From Tipula vernalis (Eukaryota > Arthropoda > Insecta > Diptera > Tipulidae): 64,000 nucleotides of DNA. Made by a program: the position numbers and the translations under genes. The stretch is from positions 93,906,311-93,970,310 of the forward strand of contig OY282560.1 in the NCBI GenBank assembly GCA_958295665.1, in the 5' to 3' direction. Positions within the stretch are counted from its first letter, which is position 1. Every line of letters begins with the position of its first letter. Shown here piece by piece: positions 1 through 11,858 of the stretch. The notes under the pieces were generated by a model. It did not search any database. It was given only the letters and a program-made list of their open reading frames with translations, and was not told where the DNA came from.

Positions 1-1
1 A

Positions 2-1354
2 GAAGCGACACTGAGACGCCCATACGATGTCAACCAATTGAGTGACTTCATATCAATTAATGTTACAAAATTAGTATCTGACCAGCGACATGCATATGAT
101 AAAATAATAAATAGCGTGAGAAATAACGAAGGCAAAATATTGTTGATCGACGCTCCTGGTGGAACAGAGAAAACATTCTTAATCAACTTAATTTTGGCTA
201 AAGTTAGATCAACAGGTAAAATCGCTGTCGCAGTTGCTTCATCTGGACTAGCAGCTACACTGCTCAGCGGCGGAAAAACCGCCCATTCTACTTTTAAATT
301 GCCTCTAAATGTTTCTTTCCACCGAGAAACAGTATGTGCAATTCGCAAAAATGGGCCACTAGGAAAAGTCCTCCAAGAAGTTGCTCTAATTATGTGGGAT
401 GAGTGTACAATGAGCCATCGATCGCACATTGAAGCTGTAAACAGAACTCTTAAGGACATTAGAAATTCAGGAAAAGCAATGGGGGGTGTCACCTTGGTCT
501 TTGCTGGAGACTTTCGCCAAACATTGCCTGTAATCCCCAAAGGAACAAGAGCGAACATTATTAAAGCGTGTTTAAAATCCTCACCTCTGTGGAGTTCAAT
601 TCAAACCGTTACATTAAAGACAAATATGAGAGCTCATTTGGGAGGTGGTGGCTATAATTTTTCGGGTCAATTATTAAAATTAGGCGATGGCAAATTACCT
701 GAACAAAATGGACTAATTGGCAGCGAGTTAGGAAAGACTGTAACAACTCTTAATGAGTTGATATTAAACATTTATCCTGGCATAGACAATATATTCGAAA
801 AAGATTACACTTGGATGTGCGAAAGGGCTAGCGTATCTGCACGAAATTCTTCTGTTGACGAAATAAACGATGAAATTTAAAAAAAAGTATTTGGTGACTT
901 CAAAATATATTCCGCGATAGACACTGGTATAAATACAGCAGACACGGTTCACTATCCACAAGAGTTTTTGAACAGTCTAAATCCTTCAGGGTTTCCACCA
1001 CATTGCCTTAAAATGAAAGTTGGAATACCAATTATTTTATTGCGGAAACTGAATCCTCCAAATCTATGTAATGGGACAAGACTGCAAGTCAAATCGTTGA
1101 GAAACAACGTCATCGAAGCTACCATCATCACAGGCCCAGCATCTGGACAATTGGCTCACATACCTCGCATTCCCATGATATCCACAGATTTACCCTTTTC
1201 CTTTAAACGATTACAATTTCCTGTAAAAATTTCATTTGCAATTACAATTAATAAGTCACAAGGACAAACATACAAATATGTAGGAGTAGATTTGAGGAAA
1301 GAATGTTTTTCTCACGGCCAATTATATGTTGTTCTAGCTTGGCTGCCTATCTAA
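2..1354 (+). pseudogene. Helitron PIF1-like helicase domain, 3' part, inactive
   Basis: C-terminal SF1 (PIF1/RecD-type) helicase domain of a Helitron Rep/helicase protein, which would unwind DNA during rolling-circle transposition. The frame is open from base 2, so the N-terminal Rep part lies outside the window. Visible motifs in order: Walker A region (APGGTEKT), Walker B (WDEC), motif III (GDFRQTLPVI), a late helicase motif (NKSQGQT) and the terminal HGQLYV block. Three lesions: the Walker A Gly before Lys is Glu (codon 167-169), an in-frame TAA lies at 878-880, and the Arg expected after the terminal LYV block is Trp (1340-1342). Reading continues in the same frame after the stop. The family call is secure; activity is very unlikely. 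Confidence 0.88.
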
Positions 1355-1381
1355 ATAATTCTTTTTTTTATACAGTTACTG

Positions 1382-1421
1382 ATAAGTAGATTGGACACGC
1401 GTAGCGGCCACAGTCAGCTAG
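1382..1421 (+). mobile_element. Helitron 3' terminus
   Basis: Just after the helicase stop codon is a GC-rich stretch with a short imperfect hairpin (CGC-GTA-GCG core at 1398-1406). It ends in CTAG (1418-1421) followed by T. Helitrons characteristically end in a hairpin plus CTRR and insert between A and T, so this is the likely right boundary of the element. Confidence 0.65.
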
Positions 1422-1422
1422 T

Positions 1423-2622
1423 CATTTATAAAAGCAAGAATTCAAAAAACTCATACGATTCTAAACCACTCTTAATTTTAAAAACTTTTTCCTGAACAAA
1501 TGTAAATTTGACAGTCTTAGGCCATTATGATTTGTGACCACAGCTAGTTCAAAAATCTAGAATTGCATAAACAGCAACTTTTTTCACCAACGTTATTAGC
1601 ATTCATTTTAATTTAATAGTTTACAAAAAAAAAACACAATCAGTATTATTTTACTTCTAAAACAAATCAAAATGTTCTACTGTGGACGAGTAAATTACTG
1701 TAAGAATTCGAACATTTCTTAGTGATTTTGTTTAAAGAAACATCCAAGCTCAATGGCTTGGATACTAATACTACTAATACTTCCAAAGTATACTTATATA
1801 TTCGAGACTTTAATGAGGTTCTTCTTTCGAGTTCTTCAACATCCCAACAAACAAAACAATAAATAATTTTGTTTTTTCAACTTTTTTAATTAGTTTACAA
1901 CATGTCACGTCTCCAATGTCCAGCATCCGCAAAAAAAAAAAAAATGTAACCACATTTTATCGTAACAATTTGCAATTTTATATGAAAAAGTTTTGCCACT
2001 GCCTTTAAACTATTAACGAAGAAACGAACTTTTTTTGTTATACGACAAGTACATGATCTAATTGCATCCGCTTTACATATATCCAAGTATTCGAACTTAA
2101 TAATTTATTCCAATTTTTTTACTTTGTTTAACATTTTCAACTTTCAAAAGTTTTGCTTTATATCAAAACCAACAACAACAACAACAACAAAAAATGATTG
2201 GTATAATTTATGTGTAAATAAATACGGAGAAATCTGGTTTGTATACATTTTATAAATAAGCTCGTATTTTTTAAATCCTCATAGGGATTGGAGCGCCAAA
2301 TAAAGGATACAACATCTGTACACTTTAATTAGTCGCGACCATATTGACGTCTTTCATTTTGAAAGGAACATATTTTGTACATTGTATAAAAAACGCAACA
2401 GCAAATGGAATAAGCAAAAACAAAAAAAACAGTAAATGGTATCTTTCCCATTTTACCAGCATCAAAATTTTTTATGAGACCTAATCCACTATAAATATGT
2501 TTTTTTGTTTTGGTTTATTTTTCAAATGCCTTCGAGGAATGTGACATTGTGGTTATGTTTTTTTCCTCAACTTATCATTTTTCTACGTATTGCGGGTGAC
2601 AATAAATTATTTTAAAATCAAA
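1423..2622. other. AT-rich stretch without a recognisable gene
   Basis: Short homopolymer runs and an (AAC)n tract near 2167-2190. I see no coding potential or known element on either strand. Confidence 0.5.
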
Positions 2623-2627
2623 AGCTT

Positions 2628-2793
2628 TGTTCACTTCATCTGTGAACAGGGCTTATCTGTTAAAATAGAGAATAGTGTAGTTTCTAATTCTCCGTCTAAT
2701 TAAATCCTACCAGCGGTAATTTAATTAGATAAATTCGCTAATCAAGCAAACGCTTAGCCTTACAACCTAAGCACAGTATTTGCTATATTAACA
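2628..2793 (+). repeat. 5' LTR of the BEL/Pao element (short version)
   Basis: It starts TGTTCACTTCATCTGTGAAC and ends TATATTAACA. The first 30 or so bases and the last 115 or so match the two outer parts of the 3' LTR near 15149 and 18366. It is only 166 bp, against about 403 bp for the 3' LTR with its piggyBac removed, so about 240 bp differ in the middle. Confidence 0.82.
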
Positions 2794-2811
2794 TTGGTCC
2801 TTCGAGCCATT
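2794..2811 (+). other. candidate primer-binding site
   Basis: TTGGTCCTTCGAGCC lies immediately 3' of the 5' LTR, where the tRNA primer site of an LTR element should be. I did not match it to a specific tRNA. Confidence 0.35.
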
Positions 2812-2961
2812 AAAACTGGCAACAACCAAATACGCCAAACAACAACCGGCGAGATATTTATCAAATACGTCAAGCAACAACCGGCGGATATCCAAACAAC
2901 TGCACCGTGAAGCAGACACTCGTTGTTCCACTAACTAGCCGCAACTTAGTCAATTACAACT

Positions 2962-4436
2962 ATAGGCATAGAACAACTATTGCAGAAACAAAAGCAAAAG
3001 ACAGAAGAAATAGAGCAGCTCATCACAAACTATAAAAAAGATGGAGCAACACGAAAAACGAAAACATATCTGGAAAAAAAATAACAGCTTTGAAGAAGCT
3101 ATACAAAGGATACATCGATGACGACAATTTAATAAGAGAATTTTAACCCCCACTGAAGTCAATAGATCAGTACTACAAGGATAGGCAAAACGTGGCATAT
3201 AATTACCAAAAAACTATTGAGGAAATGCGACAACGCCTAAACGATTCGGGGCTGCCATCCACACCACTTCCAACAGCAGATGCAACAATCAATTTTAAAG
3301 AACTCAGCATCACCCCATCTGTAGAGATCAACAACACTGACACAGAGGCATCACCAAGCGAATTCAGGCATAGTCCATTACCCGAGACGTCAAAGGTTGA
3401 GTCAAACCTTGAATTCAGACAATCGCCAAAATTCAAACAACAATTAAAACAACAAGACATCAAAATGAGGAGCTTATACAAAGAGATAAGGTCCACAAAA
3501 AACAAATTGGAACAAGGAGAAGCTGAAGCATCATTGAATTTATCATTAACTCACATCGAGAGAATGATGAATCAAGTATCAGATCTTCACAACATATGCC
3601 TGGAGGCGACTGAGGATGATGAAACAACAACAAAATACTTCATAGATGAATACTACGACACAATACGAAAAGCGTATGACGAAAGAGTAGTAGAGGTGAT
3701 CCTGAAGAACAAACAATACAAAGCCGGCAGTAATGGACCGGCAGAAATTAAGCTTCCCGAAATACAAATACCCCACTTTAATGGAGAATACATGAAATGG
3801 ATGGCATTTCATGACGTCTTTGAACAATTAGTGCACAACAATCAAGCACTTAACAACACACACAAGATTAATTATCTAAAGACCTACATTGGAGGTCAAG
3901 CAGCTAGGCTGATAAATCACCTGCCATCCGTGGGAGAAAACTATGAACCCGCATGGGACATAATCAAAACAAGATACGATAATCGCAGGATGAACGTAAA
4001 CAAATACATTCATACCTTGATGGCACAACCAACAATAAATACCGAATCCGCACCAGCCATAAGAGGATTATACGACACGACCAGAGAATGTTTACATGCA
4101 ATCAAGCACCTAGGAATCAACACTGATTCTTGGGATCAAATAGTGATATACGTATTGACCAAAAAACTGGATCACGAATCCCTGATAGCATACGGGATGT
4201 CACTATAGAATCCAAGAGAAATTCAAACTCTTAAAAATTTCATGCAGAAGCAGTTTATCGAGAATTCAAACTTTCATAAACCAGCAACTACTACAAAAAC
4301 ATCTCTATTGACAACGAGTCCAACCAAAGCCTGCATTGTATGCAACCAAAGCTATCACCTTGCAGATTGTCCTAAATTTAAAGCAAAGAACATTCTTGAC
4401 AAAAATCAGCTGGTGATCATTATTGCAACTATGTAG
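2962..4436 (+). pseudogene. BEL/Pao gag remnant
   Basis: Structural polyprotein that would package the element RNA. A Lys/Glu-rich N-terminal segment (2962-3147) ends in a stop and is followed by the main gag frame from about 3183. That frame has the capsid-like core (IPHFNGEYMKWMAFHDVFEQ, about residue 200). An in-frame TAG at 4206-4208 precedes a first CCHC-like knuckle (CIVC...H...C) near 4330. A frameshift around 4415-4425 then moves the second knuckle to another frame. Disabled, but clearly BEL/Pao-like. Confidence 0.8.
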
Positions 4437-6760
4437 AAGGTGTCTTAAAAGCGACCACGCGTTAGCCGAATGTAAGGCTAATACATCATGTCAACAATGC
4501 AAAGGACGGCATCACCAGCTACTACACAATAAGATGATTGGATCAATAACAACCAAACCCGGATTAGCAAACAACAGCAATACTACATTAAACGCTAGTA
4601 CAAATGACGCGTACATTCTCTTACCAACCGCACTTGTAAGGGCAACAACTAAGAATGGGCAAGATTGTCATTTACGTGCCATTATAGATCCTTGCTCACA
4701 AGCCACGTTCATCACTTCAAACGCAGTAAACAGACTACAAACAAAAACGTGTAGCACAGAATTGCAAGTCACTGGCATTTGCGCAAACAACAAAGAAATA
4801 ATCTAAAAGGCTGCTAAACTATCAATTATGCCTCAATTTCAATCGAGGTAAACCCTGGAAATAGAAGCTTACGTAGTGAATAAAATTACAGACAACCAAC
4901 CACGGAGAACAATAACAAGCCAGACTTGGAAAAATCTACCTCAGTTGGCCGATCCTAGCTTCCATACGTCAGCACCGATAGACTTACTTATTGGTGCAGA
5001 TTACTATGCCGATATAGTATTACCGGATATAATAAAAATAAACAATCAACAACCAATTGATCAACGTACAAGGTTTGGGTGGATAATATTAGGAAGATCT
5101 AATAATTCACACTCAACAGACGAGCCGTTAACTAAAACCGTAGCAATCACAAGAAAGGAAAATACAGCTGATGAAATTGAGAAAATCCTTAAGAAATTTT
5201 GGGAAATAGAGGAACTACTTCCGCCGAGAAAACATACTACTGATGAAGAAGAATGTGAACAACATTTTCGAAACTCCCACAAAAAGAGAATCACACGGTA
5301 GATACACTCTTAAAATTCCGTTCCAACAACAGGCAGACCTAGGAGATTCCAAAAAGATGGTAACAGCAAGATTTCTCCAACTAGAAAGGCAACTCATGAA
5401 GAACAACGAATTAGCCACACAATACAAAGAATTCATACAAGAATATGAATATCTCGGACATATGAAGAAAATTTAACCAACAGAATTGAACGACGGAAAA
5501 TATTACATGCCCCATCATGCGGTCCTCAAGCCATCAAGTACCACAACAAAGTTAAGAGTAGTTTTTGACGCGTCCGCCAAAATAACCAACGGCCGGTCAT
5601 TAAATGATGTAATGCATGTTGGTCCCAAAATTCAACCAGACCTGTAACATATCGTAATGAGATGGCGAAAGCACAAATATGTCTTCACAGCCGACATAGA
5701 GAAAATGTTTCGGCAGATTTGGATAAACAAGGAAGATAGAAACTTTCAATGAATTTTGTGGCGAAACTCCTTTTCAGAAAAGATTCAAGAGTACCAACTT
5801 AACACTGTAACATACGGAACAGCAGCTGCCACTTATCTTGCAGTAAAAACTTTAAATCAGCAACGTCGATGATCTCATGACAGGCTGTGACACTATCAAA
5901 GAAGCATCAGCCATTCAAATCCAACTAACGGAACTACTTCAAAAAGGAGGCTTTAATTTAAGAAAATGGGCAAGCAACCAAACACAGCTCTTAATCAACG
6001 TAGCCGACAGAGAACTAACAGAATCACATAAAATTGAAATCGATAAAAGCATAAAAGCCCTTGGACTTTTTTGGAAGCCTAAAGCTGATGTATTTGAGTT
6101 TAATATAAACGTACCAATTCCAAGTGGCAAGTTGACGAAGCGAATTATTCTCTCCACGACTGCTAAGCTATTTGATCGATTAGGATGGCTAGCACCAGTA
6201 ATAATAACATCAAAGATAATTTTACAAAAAATGTGGCTCATGGGTCTCACATGGGATGAACCGGTTCCTGAAGCCATAGGTCAACAATGGTTAAACTTTA
6301 AAGACAAACTACAGCTTCTCAGTGACATAAAAGTTCCAAGATGGATAAATTACACACCTGAATCATAGATTGAGGTTCACGGCTTCAGCGATGCTTCAGA
6401 ACAAGCCTATGCCGCCTGCGTCTACCTAAAAGTAATCAATAAAGAAAATGAAGTGAGCATCAACCTTATAGCAGCCAAAACAAGAGTCGCGCCGACGAAA
6501 TCAAAAGTAACATTACCAAGGCTGGAACTAAATGGCACTCTTTTACTGGCTAAATTACTTAATGAAGTAAAACAAGCATTAGAAATACAGCAAGCAACAA
6601 CTATCGCATGGACCGATTCAACCATAGTGCTGTCATGGATACAAGGAGATATTCAGAAATATAAAACTTATGTTGCCAACAGAGTATCGGAGATTAGGAA
6701 TTTTACATCAAATCAGGCGACAACCCAGCTGATTGCGCGAGCCGCGGAATAACGGTTGAT
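4423..6760 (+). pseudogene. BEL/Pao pol remnant: protease, reverse transcriptase, RNase H
   Basis: The order is: second zinc knuckle with the CQQCKGRHHQLLH block, aspartic protease (IIDPCSQATF), the IDLLIGADYY block, reverse transcriptase fingers/palm (VVFDAS; TADIEKMFRQI), the Asp pair at 5868-5873, then RNase H (GFSDAS; WTDSTIVLSW). Breaks include stops near 4806, 5301 and 5476, in-frame stops at about 5645 and 5750, and a frame change with loss of roughly 20 residues just before the catalytic Asp pair. The residue before VDD is Asn rather than Tyr. These lesions make the polymerase inactive. Confidence 0.82.
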
Positions 6761-8397
6761 GAACTGATAAATCATAAGTTCTGGTGGTCAGGACCACATT
6801 GGCTCAAAAACAAGCACGAATACCCGCCAAACATACAAAACTATTTTGAACCAGAAAAACAACAACCAACAGAACTAAAAAATATCAACTTCACTACCAT
6901 CACAGAGGATGATGACAGGATAGTTCATTTAATAAATAAAATATCCAGTTTCACTAAACTAAAACGGATTGTTAGAACTGCAATAAATTTTATAAAAAGG
7001 TGCAGAAAAATCAAGGTCAACAACTATGATCTAAATGAGGCTGAGAAGATTATCGTGAAGCAAACACAACGAAATTATTACAAGGCGGAAATAACTCAGC
7101 TAATGAAAAACAATCCAATAGATAAGAAAAGCAAGTTATTGTCATTAAATCCATTTCTGGATCCAGAGGGAATTCTACGAGTAGAAGAAACATCCAGCCA
7201 TACTTTCTGCCCACCACCAATTGAGTAAAAGCTTAATCAATCATGCACATTTGAAAATGATGCATGGCGGGATCGAACTCACCCTCTCTTTCATCCGGAA
7301 AAAGTATTGGATTATAAGAGGCAGAACGACAACTAAATCAGTAATTTTAAAATGCATTGTATGCCACAGATTTAAAATCAAGCCAGGAAGTAACCAGTTG
7401 ATGGGAAACCTACCATACGCACGAGTTCAGCCAACAAGACCATTTACGCATACCGGAGTGGATTATGCAGGTCCCGTGCAAATAAAAACAACCAAAGGCA
7501 GAGGAGGTAAAACTTACAAGGCATACATTGCAATCTTCATTTGCTTATCAACCAAAGCAATACATGTACAAGCAGTAACGGATCTCACCACAGAAGCATT
7601 TATTGCGGCCCTTAAAAGGTTCACATCCAGGCGTGGATTATGTACTCAGAGGTAATAATCAGCTAAAAAGGATACAAAAAAACAGCAAACTTCAGCGATA
7701 TTGTCGCTCAACAATTAGCAACAGAGGGAATAACTTGGCATTTTCAACCACCTGCATCATTCCATTTTGGTGGGCTATGGGAAGCTGGTTTGACACCATC
7801 AGTGAAGACCCACCTAAAAAAGATCATGGGAAATGCAACGCTCACCTATGAAGAATTAACAACACTGTTAAATCAAATAGAGGCCATTCTAAATTCAAGG
7901 CCAATATGTCCAATGTCCAATGATATAGCAGACCTTGAAGTTCTAGCACCTGGCCATTTTATAATCGGCTCATCACTAACTGCAGTGCCGGAAGAAAATC
8001 TAGCAGATTCAAACATACATCGTTTGTCAAGATGGCAGATGCTACAAAAGCTGAAACAAGATTTTTGGAAAAAATGGAGTAACGTATATTTGCGAAGACT
8101 ACAACAGCGACCAAAATGGCTACAATCAAGGCCACAAATACAAGTGGGCAATATTGTGCTTTTAATTGAAGACAATCTACCTCCCACAAAATGGGTAAGA
8201 GGTAGAATTGTTGAAACACACCCGGGACCAGACGGATTGGTTCGCGTAGTTTCAATACGTGGCCCGGGAAATGCTCTCTATAAAGCGACAGATCAACACG
8301 GTATGGTCACAGATGTTTCAAACCAGAAGGAAACACAAAACTCACCACAGAGACGAGTAACCAGAGCAAGCACAAAATCAAATCTCTTGCTGTACAT
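6760..8397 (+). pseudogene. BEL/Pao integrase remnant
   Basis: The HHCC zinc domain (HAHLKMMHGG...CIVCHRFK, about 7239-7375) is followed by a catalytic core with first Asp in GVDYAG (near 7460). Around 7640 a deletion and frame change remove the block that should hold the second catalytic Asp. The third acidic residue survives in GGLWEAG. The C-terminal part (RLSRWQMLQKLKQDFW, then the VGNIVLL and KWVRGRI strands) is clean and stays open into the env-like region. Confidence 0.8.
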
Positions 8398-9931
8398 GCT
8401 GTCAATATTCTGTATATTAGGAATGGTGGTATCAGAAACAACATCCAGTTACAACATATCCAAGTTCTCGTCTCATCCGGGCATCTACTTTGACAAAATT
8501 GGTCAAGGCAGTTTAATCAATGGAGAATGGAAACTAATAACATACTTCAATCGAACAGTATATTGGACCGAGCTCAACCATCTGGAAAAATCCACTCGGC
8601 AGCTAAATGAATTAGAAGAGCAAAACGAAATACTGAATATGTTGGGAAGAAATGAAAGAGCCCGCCAAAAAATATCACCGTTTGACTTCGTTGGTACCAT
8701 AGCCAATGAGCTATTTGGCGTACTTGATCAACGTGCCGGAAATTTCTACAAAGAAAGCATAGCAAATCTTAATCTAAACCAACAACATCACCAGAAACTT
8801 TTACAGCAACAGATATCTATAATAGAAACGACAGTGAACATCATCAAGCACGACCACGAAGAAACAAATCAAAGATTCGAAGCTCTTAAACAAATAATAA
8901 CAGACCTCATATTTCACGAAGAATTCACTGACATTGCTCTTCATACAATGTTGGAAATGATGAAACTCCGCACATTCCAATCAGCAGTAATCGATACCAT
9001 AACGGAAGTACACCAAGGCAAACTTAGTCCACTCATATTAACATCACACCAACTTCAGGAGCAAACCAGACAGATAGTCGATAATCTCAAACCAAGCCAA
9101 GACATACCATTTCGTAATAGAGATGAGCCACCACGGTCAAAACCATAAAAATTCAGGAAATCTTAATCTTCGAGGTTAAAATCCCGTTGGTACAGAGAAC
9201 CCGATATATCTTATATAACATAATACCGGTGCCCACGCTACATCAAAGAAAGTATGTGTATATTCAGCCGTCCTCAAGTTATTTGATGGTAACAAGTCAT
9301 CAGGATAAATACATGCCACTCTCTACTCATGAATTCAACGCTTGCACTGATCTAAATGGAGAATATCTCTGCAACATACGTCAGCCGCTGTATGACTACA
9401 GCTCTAATGAAAGCATATGGTATGTGAAATGCAGTTACTCAAACAGGATGGCGAAATACCAACAAGCTGCCAGATACTTCAAAGAGCAATCACCACTATT
9501 TGGATTCCTCTACACAGATACAACGCATGGATCTTTGTAACTAGCTCAAGAACAACTTGCAATGTAATTTGCAAACATGAAATTGATGGCACATTTGAAA
9601 CCACAGCCACATCTGGAGCTGCATGCAAACTGCATCTTCAAAGGTGATACATTTACAGTGTCAGGATACAAAACATTGAGCAGCAAGTATAAATTTTCCT
9701 TTTTTGCCGTCATTCAACCTGAGCGAGATGATAAATGTTGCTGACATCATAAACCATACATCAACTTCGAAATTCCCAGGAATCGAGGCAATTGAGGCCG
9801 TCATTCAAGATCAAAAGAGGTCACTAGAGACATCAGAAGCCAAGGTTAACATACACGATTACCATCACTATGCGGCAATTTATCTATGTGAAAAAAATAA
9901 ATGTGCGTGTCTCTCGGAAATATCCATTTGA
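8398..9931 (+). pseudogene. env-like glycoprotein remnant of the BEL/Pao element
   Basis: An envelope-like gene follows integrase in the same open frame. The proposed start at 8398 begins a hydrophobic signal-like stretch (MLSIFCILGMVVS). Next come N-glycosylation sites, a conserved block around 8680-8740 and a long coiled-coil-like helix (8760-8910). This order resembles the env/fusion-protein type found in some insect LTR elements. A stop at 9146-9148 breaks it. The downstream part resumes in other frames at 9187-9540 and 9704-9931, and the rest is displaced by a nested element. Family assignment is by overall pattern, and the copy is non-functional. Confidence 0.6.
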
Positions 9932-9993
9932 TCAATGTATTTGTAATCAAATTTTTTTAATTGAATTATAATTTTATATGATTTTATTTTCAG

Positions 9994-11791
9994 CGTCTAT
10001 ATATGCTAATATTTCTGCATCTAATATCGACTACTTTACAGATTTGCAAGGTGTTAGAATTTGTGAGGAGGATTTTGTAGATATCGTTACTGAATGAAAA
10101 ACTCATCCGGAATTTCAGTTAAAAATAGTTTTGAAAACCCATGATAATAGTACCATTATTATATAAATGTATTGAATGTTATTTAAAAAAAATTTTAATT
10201 TCTTTATTGATACAATAGAATTACCTGAAATTCAAGCAACACCATTGATTCGTCAAAATTGCCGGTTAGGTTATCTAATGCATATAAATGCAAAAGTATG
10301 TAATTTATTTGAATAATTAATTTAAAATTCCCTGAAATAACTTTAATATTTCTAATTACAGGATTTAGAAGATTTTATTCTACAAACTCAAAACGCGTAC
10401 GTATTGAGCAAAAAACTTATAAACGGCGGGTCACTGAAAGGCCTTTCGGATACTGAAAGACGGGCGATAATAAGGGAGGGTGTGGATTATCTAGTATTTA
10501 AATTTAGTACTTATCATCCCGATCCAGCACACATCACGGCGCTGGCGCTAGCTATTGTGGAATTATTTCCACAATTAAAAACTAAACAGAAAGATAACGG
10601 AGGAATAGTATAAAATTAAAAAATTAATTAAAAAAATCTTAAAACTTAGAGCACCTATACTTTTATTATTATCAAGATTAAACCGGGTACGCCAAAAATC
10701 ATATGCATTAGAACATGCCACTGGGAAAAACCGTCGAAAACGCAATGTAGCAGGATCATTAATTTCAACGGAAACTAAATCAGCTTTTTACATAGACAGT
10801 GACGAAAATTTTTTGATTTTAAAAAATTTAAACGTAACTACTCAGAAAGATTTAATCAAACAGAAACTTCTCGAAACTTTGAGTGTGCGCATCGATATTT
10901 TACGGTCGTCACCTGAAATTGGAAAATTCTCAAAACAATTTCCCTTTTTTTATACATCTCCCGATCTGGTAAGAGTAATTAGTTGAATTATACTCTATAC
11001 AATAATCTCTATTCATGTGTATTAATATTTATTCATTTTTTGTTTACTATTCCAGATTCTATATGACTTCGAAATACGGTATTCCGAGAAACATCAACAT
11101 TTTATAAACAAATGGAAAATTTGTTCACCACATATTAAACAAATTTTTATGGAAACTAGAGGGCCGCATTTTAAAAGCTTACCTGAGATTGAAGGTAAGA
11201 TAGATCAGCTAAAGAATAATACACAGACTAATAAATTTAAATTCTACTTAGAATTATTGCCTTCGATGCAAGACTTTTTTTACCTTCTAAATATATTACC
11301 ACAAGTCGTAGCAGGTAAATCATCAGCCAATATCCAACGGGAACGATTCTCCATAAACAAAATATTAGTGTTTAGAACGGTAAGATTTTACTTATCTCTT
11401 ATATTGGGAACTTACAACATATAACAAAAATGTATTTATACTGGTTTTCTATTTAAATTCACAGCTTAATCTTCCTCCTGAAGAACTAATCGCATCTGAA
11501 TTGGGACATCCCTATATAATTGCTGAAGGTGACAATAAATCAGCGATATCACAATATCATCTTTGCATAGAAAGAGAGCTGATAATCTTACCAGGAAATT
11601 TTACTTTCATTGAAGCCGTTGATTTATTGTTTAAATCGCATTATGTGTTTGGGCTACATTTTGCTGATAGTTTAAAAACATTTTGGACATTCATCGCTTA
11701 CTATTTTTATGAAATTGAAGATGCAGGAACTATCACGTCCAGGATTAAGGAAATATCCTGCAAATTAGATCTAATAACAGGTGTTAATTAA
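9994..11791 (+). pseudogene. ORF1 of the nested element, multi-exon, function unknown
   Basis: Protein-like segments are joined by plausible GT-AG introns. Segment from 9994 (after TTTTCAG) contains ...FTDLQGVRICEEDFVDIVTE, then an in-frame TGA at 10095-10097. A segment at about 10200-10295 is followed by an intron (10296-10361), then 10362-10613 (GLSDTERRAIIREGVDYLVF). Segment 10640-10968 is followed by an intron (10969-11055), then 11056-11379, an intron (11380-11464), and 11465-11791. Introns of 66, 87 and 85 bp suit flies. The segment after 10613 needs a frame change, so splicing there is unresolved. I recognise no enzyme motif. The pattern resembles uncharacterised proteins found in several animal genomes. 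Confidence 0.5.
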
Positions 11792-11858
11792 CATTTTTTC
11801 ATTAATTTTTTTTATAAACATAAATCATTTCCTTTTCTATCTTAATATACTAGCAAAA

